A stretch of DNA of 64,000 nucleotides from Clostridium sp. AF27-2AA. Its GTDB lineage: Bacteria; Bacillota; Clostridia; Lachnospirales; Lachnospiraceae. Location: contig NZ_QUFI01000003.1 of the NCBI RefSeq assembly GCF_003478505.1, positions 96,560 through 160,559 on the forward strand, in the 5' to 3' direction. A program made the translations under genes and the position numbers. Positions 44,379 through 54,342 of this stretch are shown one piece after another (the stretch's first letter is position 1; each line of letters begins with the position of its first letter). The notes beneath the pieces were generated by a model, which saw only the letters and a program-made list of their open reading frames with translations, made no database searches and was not told the origin of the DNA.

Positions 44379-45719
44379 GGGGCTGTCGCACTAACGTGCG
44401 GCAGCTCATTTCATATTCCCAACACAAAACGCTGAGCTTCGAAAAGCCCGGCGTTCGTGGTATAATCAGTTTATGCGACTAAACAAAATAATACAGAGAG
44501 ATTATACCTCTTTTTCTCTGTATTATCAAATCAAACTTCCGCTGGATTTAAAGATTTCTATTCCATCTGATGATCCGGTTCGTCTGGTAAGTGCCTTTGT
44601 GGAGGAAATGGACCTTTCTGAACTGTATAAAACTTACAGCAGGATCAGAAAAAATCAGGCAACGCCGCGTCAGATGCTGAAACTCGTCATCTATGCAGTA
44701 ATGAATCGAATCTACTCAAGCAGTGATATCCAAAAGGCATGCAAACGGGATATCAACTTTATGTGCCTCCTGGAAGGAATGCCGGCTCCTGACCATGCAA
44801 CGATCGCGCGTTTTATCTCCCTGCATTTTTCGGCTTGTGCAAAGGTACTGCTTGCCCAAATGTCAGATCTGCTCTATCTTCTTGGTGAGATCTCAGGAAA
44901 GACCATTTTTATTGATGCCACCAAGATCGAGTCTGCAGCCAATAAATATACCTTTGTATGGAAACGGGCTATTACGAAAAATCAGGCCCGGTTATACACA
45001 AAACTATCTTCTTTTGTGATTGAATGTGAAGAACTCTATGGAATCAGGACCGTATACCAAGACCGGATATCCATCCACACATTAAAACGGTTAAAGAAGC
45101 AGTTGTGCCGCATAAAAGTGCAGGAGGGAATTGTGTTTGTACATGGAATCTGGCGTAGAAAAACACAATTACAGAAATATCTGGAACAGCTGGATCAATA
45201 TCTGGAGAAACTAAAGGAATATACAAAAAATCTGTATACGCTTGGGGATAGAAACAGCTATTCCAAAACAGACCCTGACGCAACCTTCATGAGAATGAAA
45301 GAGGACGCGATGCTGAATGGACAGTTAAAGCCTGCTTATAACATTCAGCATGGAGTGAATTCCGAATACAGCACATGGATCGATATCAGCCCGCACCCTA
45401 CCGATACACGTACCCTGATCCCGTTTTTGAAAGACATGGAGAATCACCTGGGATTTAAGTATTCAGAAGTCGTTGCAGATGCCGGGTACGAAAGTGAAGA
45501 AAACTATCTTTTCATTGAGGAAAACGGACAGACCGCCTATATAAAGCCGCAGAACTATGAGATTTCGAAGACCCGAAAATACAAAAAAGACATCAGTAGA
45601 AGGGAAAACATGGAGTACCATGCAGACAGGGACAGCTACATCTGCCTCAACGGAAGGGAACTAACTGTCACAAATGAATGCAGAAGTAAAACAACTAGCG
45701 AATATGTCAGTGTAAAAAC
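44379..45719 (+). mobile_element. IS1182-family element, 3' truncated
   Basis: The left end GGGGCTGTCGCACTAACG (44379) matches the IS1182 terminal-repeat style. The transposase frame runs rightwards and is cut by an IS1380 element; no right end remains beyond it. Confidence 0.75.
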
Positions 45720-45756
45720 TTATCCTGAATTATTCACGGAGCAATTTCTAACCTAA
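44473..45756 (+). pseudogene. IS1182-family transposase, C-terminally truncated
   Basis: A 427-residue frame with the DUF772-type N-domain (ATPRQMLKLVIYAVMNRIYSS, APDHATIARFISLHF) and DDE catalytic blocks (first Asp in IFIDATKIES; second in VVADAGYESEENY). Family members usually run well beyond this, with a Cys-rich and a final Glu-containing block. That part is missing: homologous sequence stops near SVKTYPELF, which is already in IS1380 DNA (from 45720). Confidence 0.8.
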
Positions 45757-47282
45757 ACCTTGCACCATGAATTGAAAAAATGATCCATGCAGCCATAACT
45801 TCTCTCAATTTGTCAGAAAAAAGGGTATAAAATACCTATGACGAGTTTTTGAGCAATTATCATGCTGTCAAGGTTCGTTGACGGTTGCTATTCCAGCTGT
45901 ACATTCAGCTTACCTATTGCAGAAAGGGTGTCATAAAACTCTTCTTTATATGGACAGCTGCTACACAGCTTGAATGTGATATATCTTGCTGAATGGACTA
46001 CTTTTGCAGCAATCTTCAGCAGTTTTAAACGAACGGTATCAATGCGTTGTTTCTGCATTTTTGCTGATAATACCAATCGTCTAAACCAATTAAATATGTT
46101 GTAGGCAAGAGCATGTACCTGGACTCTGTTTGCATTTACAATTCTATTGTGACTGCTCACCGCAGAAAAATCAAAACCAGATTTGCTTTCTTTGATGAAG
46201 TTTTCCATCAGACCTCTTTTGCAGTAAAATTTGATGAGGTATTCCGGTGAGGAATCCATGTTTGTGACGATAAAGGTATACATGTAAACCATTTGGTTTT
46301 CTGGCTTCTCAACCTTGCACACAACGCGTCTTTCATAAGGCCATGGACCAGCTTTGTACATGAATTCACCGTAAACCACAGCGTAGTCTACCTTGTTATT
46401 TTGAGTCCGACTGGTAAGTGCATCTGCAAGAAACGACGCTTTTTCACGGAGAACCTTGTTTTCCTTCAGCCGGATGACATAGCTTGTTCCGTTTTCCTCA
46501 CACTGCTTATAGAGATCAGGAGTTGCAAAACCACTATCGCCGCGAAGCAGGAGATGGATAGTTGGATAATCATTCAGGTACTCGTCGAGAATCGGCTGCA
46601 GGAAATCGGTTACACCGGTACAGGAATAAGCCGCTCCATCACGGAGTTGAATTTTTATTAGATCACCAGTGATTCCGTCATAACAGACGAGCGGATGGTA
46701 GCCATTACTCTGATAATGGAAGTTAAATGCCCTGCCTTCCTGTTTGCCGTATGCTGCGAGGAGCGTAGAATCCAGATCCAGGATCACGGCCTGAGGCATC
46801 TGGATGCTGTAGATCCTTTTTCTGAGTATCCGGCTGATCTCCTGGAACTGCTTTAAAGTGTCTTCATCCATGCGGTTAAAGAATCTTGATACGGTTGGCT
46901 GAGATGCTAATGCGGATTTTTCAAGTACAGCTTTAAAAACAGGATCATTGATCAGTTCATCCGAAGCATCATCTTCGAAGTAACCGGCCATGATCATATA
47001 TATCATCTGGAGAAGGTTATCTTTGTCCGTATGATATCGAAACAATGCAGAATCATTGGTCTTAAATGAACGGTTTAAAAGCCGTTCAATGCCAAGTTTG
47101 CTTATGAACTCTTTGATGAGGAGTAAGCCTGCATCGGAGGATAAGTCGCCTCCATCAAAATTTATTTTAATTTGCCTATTGCTTTGAAGTGAAAAGCAAT
47201 TAAAAGCAATAGGCAATTAAAATACAGTAACTATGTGGCTTTCAGCCACGATTACGGCTTTGCCGTGAATAATTCAGGATAA
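45720..47282 (-). mobile_element. IS1380-family insertion sequence with 20-bp perfect inverted repeats
   Basis: TTATCCTGAATTATTCACGG at 45720-45739 is repeated exactly in reverse complement at 47263-47282, enclosing a single transposase gene. It has landed in an IS1182 copy; the right flank is not IS1182, so a deletion accompanied or followed insertion. A target duplication could not be read with certainty. Confidence 0.88.
45888..47216 (-). CDS. IS1380-family transposase
   Basis: A 442-residue DDE transposase, full length for IS1380. Catalytic Asp positions are VILDLDSTLLAAYG (about residue 145) and LLLRGDSGFATPDLY (about 230); the late Glu lies in YCKRGLMENFIKESKSG, the Y-(2)-R-(3)-E type motif of DDE enzymes. 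The frame is intact and the element keeps both ends, so it may still be active. Confidence 0.9.
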   Translation of the reverse strand: MPIAFNCFSLQSNRQIKINFDGGDLSSDAGLLLIKEFISKLGIERLLNRSFKTNDSALFRYHTDKDNLLQMIYMIMAGYFEDDASDELINDPVFKAVLEKSALASQPTVSRFFNRMDEDTLKQFQEISRILRKRIYSIQMPQAVILDLDSTLLAAYGKQEGRAFNFHYQSNGYHPLVCYDGITGDLIKIQLRDGAAYSCTGVTDFLQPILDEYLNDYPTIHLLLRGDSGFATPDLYKQCEENGTSYVIRLKENKVLREKASFLADALTSRTQNNKVDYAVVYGEFMYKAGPWPYERRVVCKVEKPENQMVYMYTFIVTNMDSSPEYLIKFYCKRGLMENFIKESKSGFDFSAVSSHNRIVNANRVQVHALAYNIFNWFRRLVLSAKMQKQRIDTVRLKLLKIAAKVVHSARYITFKLCSSCPYKEEFYDTLSAIGKLNVQLE

Positions 47283-47316
47283 ATATACATAATGCCATTA
47301 TCATTTTTTTCATCAT
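47283..47316 (-). pseudogene. 5' end of a secreted-peptide gene cut by IS1380
   Basis: GGAGGA followed by MMKKMIMALCIFI on the minus strand, the start of a signal peptide. After 12-13 codons the frame enters the IS1380 end. The rest of the gene is not found on the other side. Confidence 0.45.
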
Positions 47317-47369
47317 AAGTTCCTCCAAATTCCGATTTTTGTTCTATTTGCTCCCCGATAAATATGAAG

Positions 47370-47519
47370 TTATTTGTATTTATCTTTCAGAAAACAGCCA
47401 GCTACAGCGATTCCAAATCCAAGAACACCAAGAAAATATTCAAAGAAACTGTTTGCTTTCAAAACAATTCCTAAAAGTATTGTTGCAATGCCCAATAACT
47501 CAATCTTAATTTCTTTCAT
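47370..47519 (-). CDS. Small membrane protein, 49 residues
   Basis: Reads KEIKIELLGIATILLGIVLK after Met, then FFEYFLGVLGFGIAVAGCFL and a basic tail DKYK. Two short membrane segments; GGAGG lies before the ATG. No family recognised. The good ribosome site and hydrophobic pattern support a real short gene. Confidence 0.55.
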   Translation of the reverse strand: MKEIKIELLGIATILLGIVLKANSFFEYFLGVLGFGIAVAGCFLKDKYK

Positions 47520-47666
47520 ATAAATACCTCCACTACAAAACCCGATTTATCTATTCAATCCTCTATAAACCCTGCATTTTCAAGGCTTTTCGCCAGTGTA
47601 ATTCTCAACCCTTATGTATTTTCCCTTGTTTTTGCCCTTATGAGCGAAAACAAGGGAAACTTTTTG

Positions 47667-48195
47667 TTATTCACCGCCGACTACCTTGTCCAGCAGCCTT
47701 GCGGAGGTATGCTTCACTTCCCTTGTAGCGTGAGCGTAGATATTCATTGTGGTACTGGCATCAGCGTGTCCGAGAAGCTCCTGCATATCTTTCGGTGCTG
47801 CCCCATTTGAGAGCAGATTGCTTGTGAATGTGTGACGAAGCTGGTGGAAATGAAAGTCCTCCAACCCCTCAACCTTTTTCCTTGCCGCTCTGCACATAAT
47901 CCCTACCGTACTCGGCGATTCAAACGCTCCGTCCGGTCTGAGGCAGACAAAGGATATTTCCTTGTATCCCTCAGGGACTTCTTCCGTTCTCGGCAGACTG
48001 TAAACCTCGTAATAAGTACGGTCTTTTTCTTTGACCTCACTGTAATAGTTGAGACTGTACAGTTCTCCGTATCGGAAGCAGTTTTTGTGCTGTTCGGCTT
48101 TGGCTGTCTTAAGAATTGCCGCCAGTGTGTCGCAGAAGTCCACAGTACGGATTTTCTTTCGCTTGGTCGCTCCGATCTCCGTCTTAACTCTGTTT
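47667..48195 (-). pseudogene. Tn916/Tn1549-type integrase, C-terminal fragment
   Basis: About 175 codons of a tyrosine recombinase catalytic domain. The frame is open from the junction at 48195 (VKTEIGATKRKKIRTVDFC) to TAA. HxxR is in FHQLRHTF, then LGHADASTTMNIYAHA with the His and nucleophile Tyr. The Arg I region and whole N-domain are missing, and the upstream end coincides with the stop of the next gene. Not active. Confidence 0.85.
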
Positions 48196-49240
48196 ATTTA
48201 TCTGTTTGCATGCAGGAAATTCCATATTTTTGAATCATCTTGAAAAGCATGGATAAAAATTCATCTTTTCCATGTGTCAGGAATTTGAAACTGATCTTGT
48301 AAGTACCTTCCCGTGTGTACAGCCGCAGCTTCATCCAATCCGCTTTTTCCGTTTTTTTCACTGCAGCCATTTCGATTCTTTGGATGTTTCTCCAGTAAAG
48401 TTCACGTTTTCTGTGCAGTGGGTATTTGATGGTCATTTTTTCCTGTGAATACCGGATATTTGTATTGAGCATCACGACCAGGAACACGATACTGATGACT
48501 CCGCAGACAGGTGCAAACCAAAGCGCAAACCTCTGGGAGAAATCACCCTGCAGAAACTGCTGTATGATGCTGTTCTCCGCTGCTGCGGGCACCAGACTTG
48601 CCATATAAATCAGGAGAATGCCGATGCCCATAGTTGCCAGAAGATAATACTCGGAGCCATAGCGTAGAATACATTTTTGCGGTTCTTCGTACATATGGGA
48701 ACAATAGTAGCTGGCAATCTTTTCTGGGCATGTTTTCTTGATTATATCGCAAAATACATCATAATTTACCATTCCGAGCCTTGCGGTAAGAACCTTGGTT
48801 CCATCCAGAAGATATAAGTTGACTGCATTGTCAAAGTTACCGTCTACTTTTCGGATTTCCTCCCACTGAAAGGTTCTGGACTTGCGAAAGGGCTTTTCAA
48901 TCCGGACTTCCCTGCTGTTAAAATAAACGCAGTCCCGACCTGCCACATTCCCGCAGAAAATCAGAAGCATGCAGCTCAAGATTGAGGTTATGACGAGCAG
49001 GCTCCACATCAGCCGCGCATCTGCAGGTGCGCCGTCTTTTATGTAAAGTACGAGGAAAAAGGCAACAAAAAGAAGTTGGAATACGCCTACTGCATAAGCG
49101 ACATACCGTTGTCCTGGCGGCTGGCATAAGATTGCCATCCCTTTGGGGATACGCGCTATCTGCCGTCGGTTTCTTCCTGTGATCAGATAAATGATTTTTG
49201 TAGTCAATAGCAAAACCAGCGAAAAGATCAATTTCTCCAT
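48194..49240 (-). CDS. Membrane protein with two PH-like repeats
   Basis: A 348-residue protein of unknown function. It has an N-terminal hydrophobic anchor, then two copies of a unit: a pair of membrane segments (QLLFVAFFLVLYI/LLVITSILSCMLLIF and YYLLATMGIGILLIYMA/GVISIVFLVVMLN) each followed by a soluble beta-rich domain with W-x-E-I-R-K or W-x-N-I-Q-R (FQWEEIRKVDG, LYWRNIQRIEM), reminiscent of bacterial PH domains. Its stop abuts the integrase fragment, so this locus is bounded by mobile DNA. Confidence 0.7.
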   Translation of the reverse strand: MEKLIFSLVLLLTTKIIYLITGRNRRQIARIPKGMAILCQPPGQRYVAYAVGVFQLLFVAFFLVLYIKDGAPADARLMWSLLVITSILSCMLLIFCGNVAGRDCVYFNSREVRIEKPFRKSRTFQWEEIRKVDGNFDNAVNLYLLDGTKVLTARLGMVNYDVFCDIIKKTCPEKIASYYCSHMYEEPQKCILRYGSEYYLLATMGIGILLIYMASLVPAAAENSIIQQFLQGDFSQRFALWFAPVCGVISIVFLVVMLNTNIRYSQEKMTIKYPLHRKRELYWRNIQRIEMAAVKKTEKADWMKLRLYTREGTYKISFKFLTHGKDEFLSMLFKMIQKYGISCMQTDK

Positions 49241-49493
49241 GCTTTTTATTCCATCCTTTTCAATCTATATTTGGTATCCTTAAGGTTTTCTTCTAGTATA
49301 GAATATCGGATATATGTTCGTCAAGCAACCGGCTGTACCGCATCGTCACCACCGATGTCACGAACACAGTTGCTCCCAATGCGCCGATGACGGCACCGCA
49401 GATTCTGAGCGAGACCGAAAAACAAGTTGTGTTCAAAAGGATGCTCGGTGCAGTGCCTTTGTTCCTAACGCCCGCAGCTTGCTGACGCCGGAT

Positions 49494-50114
49494 ATGGGGA
49501 TCGAGCGCAGCTATCTTTCGCCTGCAGAGCCTTGGCGGGATGAGAGCAGGGATGAGATGCTCCGCATGACGCTGCGTGTCGATGGAAAGCCCGACTACAC
49601 CCTCGTCCTCCCCGCTGATGAGAAATACCTCGACGCTGTGAAAAATTACCTTGATATCGATGTTTTCGCGGATGCCATGCTCTGTGATATTCGCTTCAAG
49701 GTGCCTTACATCGGGGATCTGATCCGTGATACGGATTGCCCGCCGTGGAGGATTACAACGATTTTGCCGAAGCCTTGGAGGACATCTGGCAACAGGACGG
49801 TGCGCTCCTGACCTACGCCGCCGTGCTGGAGGCGGAGCGGTCGGATACGCTGCGTGGAGCCTGTGAGTTCCTGCAAGACCTGGATAACTACCAGCGCATC
49901 ACGGAGGATGCCTACGGTTACGGTCAGCAGCGATTGCAGGAAACGCTGGGGCTGGACGATGAAGGCCATCTATGAGCTGGACGGCTACATGGATTTTGAG
50001 CGATACGGTCAGGACTGCATGGGAAATGACTGCGTGACAAAAACAGAGTTCGGCCTGCTGCGCCGCTTGGAGCCACCCTTCCCGGAGCAGCGGCAGGGAC
50101 AGAGGATGATGTAA
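49494..50114 (+). pseudogene. ICE-type acidic protein, two frameshifts
   Basis: Three frames in succession give one Tn1549-type protein: LRMTLRVDGKPDYTLVLPAD in frame one to about 49735, LEDIWQQDGALLTYAAVLEA and LQDLDNYQRITEDAYGYGQQ in a second frame to about 49960, then ELDGYMDFERYGQDCMGNDC in the first frame again to the stop 50114. The family is common in conjugative elements and of unknown role. Two frameshifts make it a dead gene. Confidence 0.6.
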
Positions 50115-50116
50115 GC

Positions 50117-50152
50117 AAAAGCGGCTCGATCCATTTGGAACGAGCCGCTTAA
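50117..50152. terminator. Hairpin between the ICE remnant and the peptidase gene
   Basis: AAGCGGCTCG (50119-50128) pairs perfectly with CGAGCCGCTT (50141-50150). The T tract is weak on both sides, so it may act as a barrier hairpin for the convergent genes. Confidence 0.45.
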
Positions 50153-50178
50153 TAAGCAGACAAACTTGAATTTTCAAA

Positions 50179-50781
50179 TTAGTCTTTGCAAATAACCTTT
50201 GAACCTTCACCGTCAATTACAATTCCCTGACGGTTGTTAATTGGGCATAGATTCAAATCCGAAAATTCAGTCATTATTTTCTCAGTAACTTTCTTAAATG
50301 GTGCTGTAAGATAATGCGGAAGAACATAGAAATCAATCAAATCAAGCCCTGCATCATCTTCTTGTGAGTAGTCCTCCGGCTTTTCATCCATTTGTTCAAT
50401 ATATTGGATAGTTGGAGCGCATATAATCGCACCCGCCGATTCACCGATCATCAGTTTTCCCTTTGCCAATTCCTTCTTCAATAGCTCATCCGTTCCCGTT
50501 TTACGGAGCTGATCCATAAGGAAGAAAGAATTTCCACCAGTAAAATAGATCACATCCGCATCTTCAAAAACGGACTGTATCGTTAAATAAGTCTCCGTTG
50601 AAATATCAATTTCCGTTACGGTTGCTCCCAGTTTATTGAATAGCTTTCGAGCCGAGCCGACATAACCGGTATAGCCTTCACGCAGCGAAGCTGTGGGAAT
50701 AAATGCGACTTTCTTGTTATCAATTTCTTCTTTTATCAAACTTCCTACACTTGAAAAGTGCGAACATAAAAACAGTTTCAT
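50179..50781 (-). CDS. Peptidase E-like (S51) protein
   Basis: A 200-residue protein with the type 1 glutamine-amidotransferase-like fold of S51 dipeptidases. The nucleophile elbow is in MIGESAGAIICA (Ser about residue 115), with IYFTGGNSFFLMDQL before it and a His in FYVLPHYLTAPF. PepE-like enzymes cut Asp-X dipeptides. TAAGGAGGATATGG precedes the ATG. It stands alone among mobile remnants, and its AT-rich codons suggest separate transfer. Confidence 0.8.
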   Translation of the reverse strand: MKLFLCSHFSSVGSLIKEEIDNKKVAFIPTASLREGYTGYVGSARKLFNKLGATVTEIDISTETYLTIQSVFEDADVIYFTGGNSFFLMDQLRKTGTDELLKKELAKGKLMIGESAGAIICAPTIQYIEQMDEKPEDYSQEDDAGLDLIDFYVLPHYLTAPFKKVTEKIMTEFSDLNLCPINNRQGIVIDGEGSKVICKD

Positions 50782-50857
50782 CCATATCCTCCTTAATAAA
50801 TTCCGATTTGTTACTCACATAATATCATGTTTTTTCTTCAATTACATCTACATAATT

Positions 50858-51040
50858 TTAATAAACTGCCATTCGGTTTGCTTCTGTAACCAGCGTCCGG
50901 TTAATCTTCTCCTGCATTGTTTCCCTTGCATCTTCGTTGAAATGATAACGGATGACAGAGACTGTCCAACTCATCGATACGCTCTTTTGGAATACAAGGC
51001 TGTTCGGATATATCCTCAATGTATTAGATATCATCCGCAA
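50858..51040 (-). pseudogene. TnpW-like transposon protein remnant
   Basis: The frame ends with VSVIRYHFNEDARETMQEKI and a short tail. This resembles small transposon-encoded TnpW proteins. The preceding part looks shifted relative to an alternative frame (EDISEQPCIPKERIDEL). Low confidence. Confidence 0.25.
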
Positions 51041-51634
51041 AATGGGATTCCAGTATTACTTCCCGCATCGTACATCTCATCCCGGCGCATTGCATTTGAC
51101 GATTAAACTGCCGGACGAACAATCCTGCCGGTTCATATGCTGACCCGGTGGCTCATTTCACATCACGTTCGCGGTGTCGCATGGCGTAGTCCGCAGGGAT
51201 CCTGGACAGACTGGAGGGCAGGTCCTCATCACCGTGAATACGAAGCCATAGCTTCAAATGATCCGGGAAACCAGCGTCACCGAGGAAACCAAGACACCAA
51301 CGTCCACTATTAACAACCATAACCATAATATGTCCTCCTGTGTTATCGAATATTTAATACGAAGCGCCGACTTTCGCAACGCATGCCCCGCTGGCTGCCA
51401 AAAATTTTACAGCCAAAATGGGGCGATATTGGAAAAATTTCAAGCCAGATTTTTCAAAAATTTCACGGCTATAATTGGGGGATATTGGAAAAATTCATTT
51501 TGGAAAATTGGAGAAAATTTGAGGTAAGATTTGACGGCCTATTTTGGATTTTGGAAAAAATTTAGGAAATGTACAAAATAGCGGCAAATCCGCATGGATA
51601 AAGGATTTGCGATAATTTTCTATTTTGGAAATAA
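51041..51634. other. Decayed region with gene scraps and AT-rich repeats
   Basis: No intact gene. The minus strand near 51169-51290 reads LRIHGDEDLPSSLSRIPADY then a stop, a plausible C-terminal scrap of an ICE gene. From about 51400 the sequence is AT-rich and internally repetitive (GGaGATATTGGAAAAATT-like units). Confidence 0.4.
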
Positions 51635-52036
51635 AAAAGTAGTTTTGTTCCGGAATATGATTACATGACTGTTGCGAATACGATTGATGAGATTGACAGG
51701 AAGATCCTTACTATCAAGCACGCATTGAATCTGACCAATGCCACCGCAAAAGTGCGGGTCGGTGATCAGGAAATGAGCGTTGACGGCATCCTGATCCGGA
51801 TGGCGCAGCTCAACAAGAGAAAGACGGTGCTTGACGATATGCGCAAGAGACTTCCAAAAACGCGAGTCTATGGTAACTCCTTCGGTTCTTCCGGTTCGGC
51901 ACCGGAGTATAAGTATATCAACTACGATCCAGAACTGATCCGGCAGGAATATGACCGCATCTCCAATATAATCATGGAAATGCAGATTGCACTGGATCGT
52001 TATAATCAGACGGTGCTGTTTGAGGTGGATATCTAA
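51635..52036 (+). pseudogene. Conserved clostridial helical protein, 5' truncated
   Basis: ATG 51665 gives 123 residues, but the frame is open from 51635 and VPEYDYMTVANTIDEIDRKI matches the middle of a conserved protein of about 160 residues whose first 40-45 residues are missing here. IKHALNLTNATAKV, LIRMAQLNKRKTVLDDMRK and LDRYNQTVLFEVDI are the conserved blocks. Two long helices, no known function. No ribosome site before the ATG. Confidence 0.5.
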
Positions 52037-52241
52037 GTAGAATTTCCGTACAGGGCGTAATTCTAACAAAAATTACAAGTGGTTACGGTTCATTGTCATC
52101 GCTTATCGGTTATTTGTTATCGGGTTATGTGTTCCGGTTCATGGAGACGACTTTGGAAAAGCATGTCATGCAGATTTTCAAATCACCCTGTAAAAAACCT
52201 GTGAGGGATCACGGTGCCAAGGTACGGTTTTCAAGCACAAC

Positions 52242-52269
52242 GTCTGCGGAAGCAATTCCGCAGCCATTT
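52242..52269 (+). terminator. Hairpin at the group IIC intron insertion point
   Basis: CTGCGGAA, loop GCAA, TTCCGCAG, then CCATTTTT. Group IIC introns typically insert just behind such terminator hairpins, and the intron 5' end follows within ten bases. Confidence 0.6.
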
Positions 52270-52762
52270 TTCAGTTTGCGCGCCATGGGCGCGCTCTAAC
52301 GGGTGTAAGTCCCGAACACGCCCAGATAGTGGGAAGTGTATAGCCGAACAGCAAGGGTGTCCATCGCAAGGTGGAATCTGAAGGAAGCTGTAAGCAAATC
52401 TCTGGTCCGACGGACAGAAATCACATAGAAGGCTAGGCTGCGAGAGATAAGTTGGCTGAAAGCAACAAAGTCTAATAACTATCACCTTTGTAGTAGCAGA
52501 GTAAATGTGGCGGATATATGGAGAGAAAGAGCGTGCACCTTAAGCGTGGAGGTCTCACAGAGGTTTCATTAGCCTAGTAACAACGAACTGTGAGAAGTCA
52601 GCCGAGCCCATAGTAGTGAGGAAGTCTCTGTAATGGAGATGGAGCAAAGGGGCGAACAATCAATAAGTTTGAGTATGTCTCGTATTGCAGAGATGACAAC
52701 ATCTGCCGTAACCAATCGGGGAAAGGGTGGTCAAATCAAGCGGGGCGGAAAGGAAAGAACGC

Positions 52763-53044
52763 ATGGACACAAGTAGTCTAATAGAGCAGATACTATCGAG
52801 TGATAACCTCAATAGAGCATATCTGCAAGTCGTACGAAATAAAGATGCAGAGGGAGTGGACGGAATGAAGTACACAGAACTCAAGGAACATCTTGCAAAG
52901 AACGGCGAAATCATCAAGGAACAGTTGAGGACAAGAAAGTATAAACCTCAGCCAGTACGAAGAGTGGAGATACCAAAGCCTGATGGCGGTGTCAGAAACC
53001 TAGGAATACCAACAGTAACAGATAGATTTGTACAACAAGCCATT
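52763..53044 (+). pseudogene. ltrA: Intron reverse transcriptase, N-terminal part
   Basis: Starts MDTSSLIEQILSSDNLNRAY with AAAGGAAAG upstream and carries RT0/RT1 sequence (KDAEGVDGMKY, RRVEIPKPDGGVRNLGIPTV, TDRFVQQAI). At 53044 it runs into transposon DNA and a few foreign codons lead to a stop at 53104. Joined to 60007-61008 it gives one continuous frame of about 427 codons. Confidence 0.9.
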
Positions 53045-53049
53045 AGGTC

Positions 53050-53068
53050 AGTTTACAAGGAACTACAC
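53050..53068 (+). repeat. Left terminal repeat of the transposon
   Basis: AGTTTACAAGGAACTACAC; matches the right repeat at 59981-59999 in inverse orientation with one mismatch. Likely recombinase arm site. Confidence 0.85.
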
Positions 53069-53104
53069 GCAGACCACGAAACGGGGGCTGCTGACAACAA
53101 ATAA

Positions 53105-53571
53105 AGGCTGAATATCAAGCACCGGGGAAGTGCGAGATATTCAGCCTGTTTTGTTGTCCGGGGTTTCCAAAGGGGCTTTCCCTTTGGTACACGACTTTGC
53201 TTGCAAAGTGTAGTGTGTTATACGCTCTGCCGGCGTTGCTGCGAAAATGCCGTTGCCGCCGGGGAGGGCAAGGGCATTTGAAACGGCAGGAAAACAGGGC
53301 TGTGATTGCGTGGCGTGGAGCCGCAAGCGCAAGGCTGGTTTCCTCAGCAGACAGGGCGTATATGAAAACTCCCGTCCTTCTTCCCATGCCGGACTTCGGG
53401 ACAAAATGTTTCGAACTTGTGGACATACTCCCGCAAAAATTGAAATGGGCGGGAAGCCATTTTAGGGCTTTCCCGCCTTGATTGCCCATCAGCAAAGACG
53501 GGCGGGACTGTCAACGGCGGCACATAAAATGTGCCGTTCATCTTGACCGTTGACTGGCTCGGCTGGCTTTG
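53105..53571. other. Left arm of the transposon, non-coding
   Basis: Three hairpins and no supported gene: GGCTGAATATC/GATATTCAGCC (53105-53146, followed by TGTTTTG), a CCAAAGGGG/CCCTTTGG pair near 53165-53190, and CGGCACATAAAATGTGCCG (about 53518-53537). One may be an origin of transfer or replication; this is not resolved by eye. Confidence 0.45.
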
Positions 53572-54315
53572 CTATTTTCCAGATAAAATGGTATTCATAG
53601 CGCAAATACGCCAAAAATCATTTACTTGTTCAAACTCAATTTTCAAATCTTGCTGAAAATGAGCGAGTAATGTTTGATTGTCCCATTCATATTTCGTATT
53701 GTTCCACGAGAGAAATCCCTCCACAAAAATTTTGTGATCAATATGAAATTGTTGAATACATTGCGTCGTTATAGATACGAATTTTTGAACATCGACGGAG
53801 GCAAACACACTATCAGGAACACCTGAAAATGCAACAAAAATTGCTCCACCAGAATGTGGACCTCTGTAATAACAATACTTATCAACTAAGCCGCAAGTTA
53901 CGATAGACAGGTTATGCCCGTTGAATGTATCGTCCAATGTAAATTCTGCTGTCGTTAGTGGCTCTAAATTCCAGCGTTCCCCCACTACTTTTGCGTGTGT
54001 GGCTACCTGAATAATTTTCTCGGAAAATCCATTGATATTTTCCCACCCCCACAGCCATGTGTTACTTGATGTTGCCTCGCTTCCGATGAATTGAAGCGGA
54101 TACTTTTGATTTCCAAAAAGTATTACGCCCTCTGAAAAATCAACATTCCAGTCCTGCCCCTTTACCACCTGCTCACTACAAGCAGTCTGTATTGCTATCA
54201 TTTTACCTAAGCAAGCTGAAAACACTTGAAACCAATTTTCTGTATCAATATTGAGATGCTCAATCCAAATATTTTTTCTGTTATCCTGTTTTCTGTCTTT
54301 GCCCCAAAATCTCAT
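53572..54315 (-). CDS. DUF6882-like hypothetical protein
   Basis: A 247-residue soluble protein. The segment QFIGSEATSSNTWLWGWENI is characteristic of a family I recognise as DUF6882, of unknown function. The rest is mixed alpha/beta with many aromatic residues (FLSWNNTKYEWDN). It is AT-richer than the mobility genes beside it, so it is probably cargo. The style (single soluble domain near other such proteins) recalls immunity proteins of polymorphic toxins, but no toxin gene is beside it. Confidence 0.65.
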   Translation of the reverse strand: MRFWGKDRKQDNRKNIWIEHLNIDTENWFQVFSACLGKMIAIQTACSEQVVKGQDWNVDFSEGVILFGNQKYPLQFIGSEATSSNTWLWGWENINGFSEKIIQVATHAKVVGERWNLEPLTTAEFTLDDTFNGHNLSIVTCGLVDKYCYYRGPHSGGAIFVAFSGVPDSVFASVDVQKFVSITTQCIQQFHIDHKIFVEGFLSWNNTKYEWDNQTLLAHFQQDLKIEFEQVNDFWRICAMNTILSGK

Positions 54316-54342
54316 CTGTATTTCCCCCGTAATATATTTCTT

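Noticed and set aside
52093..52299. Plus-strand frame of 68 codons before the intron
   Set aside because: Runs through the terminator hairpin and into intron RNA; no ribosome site.
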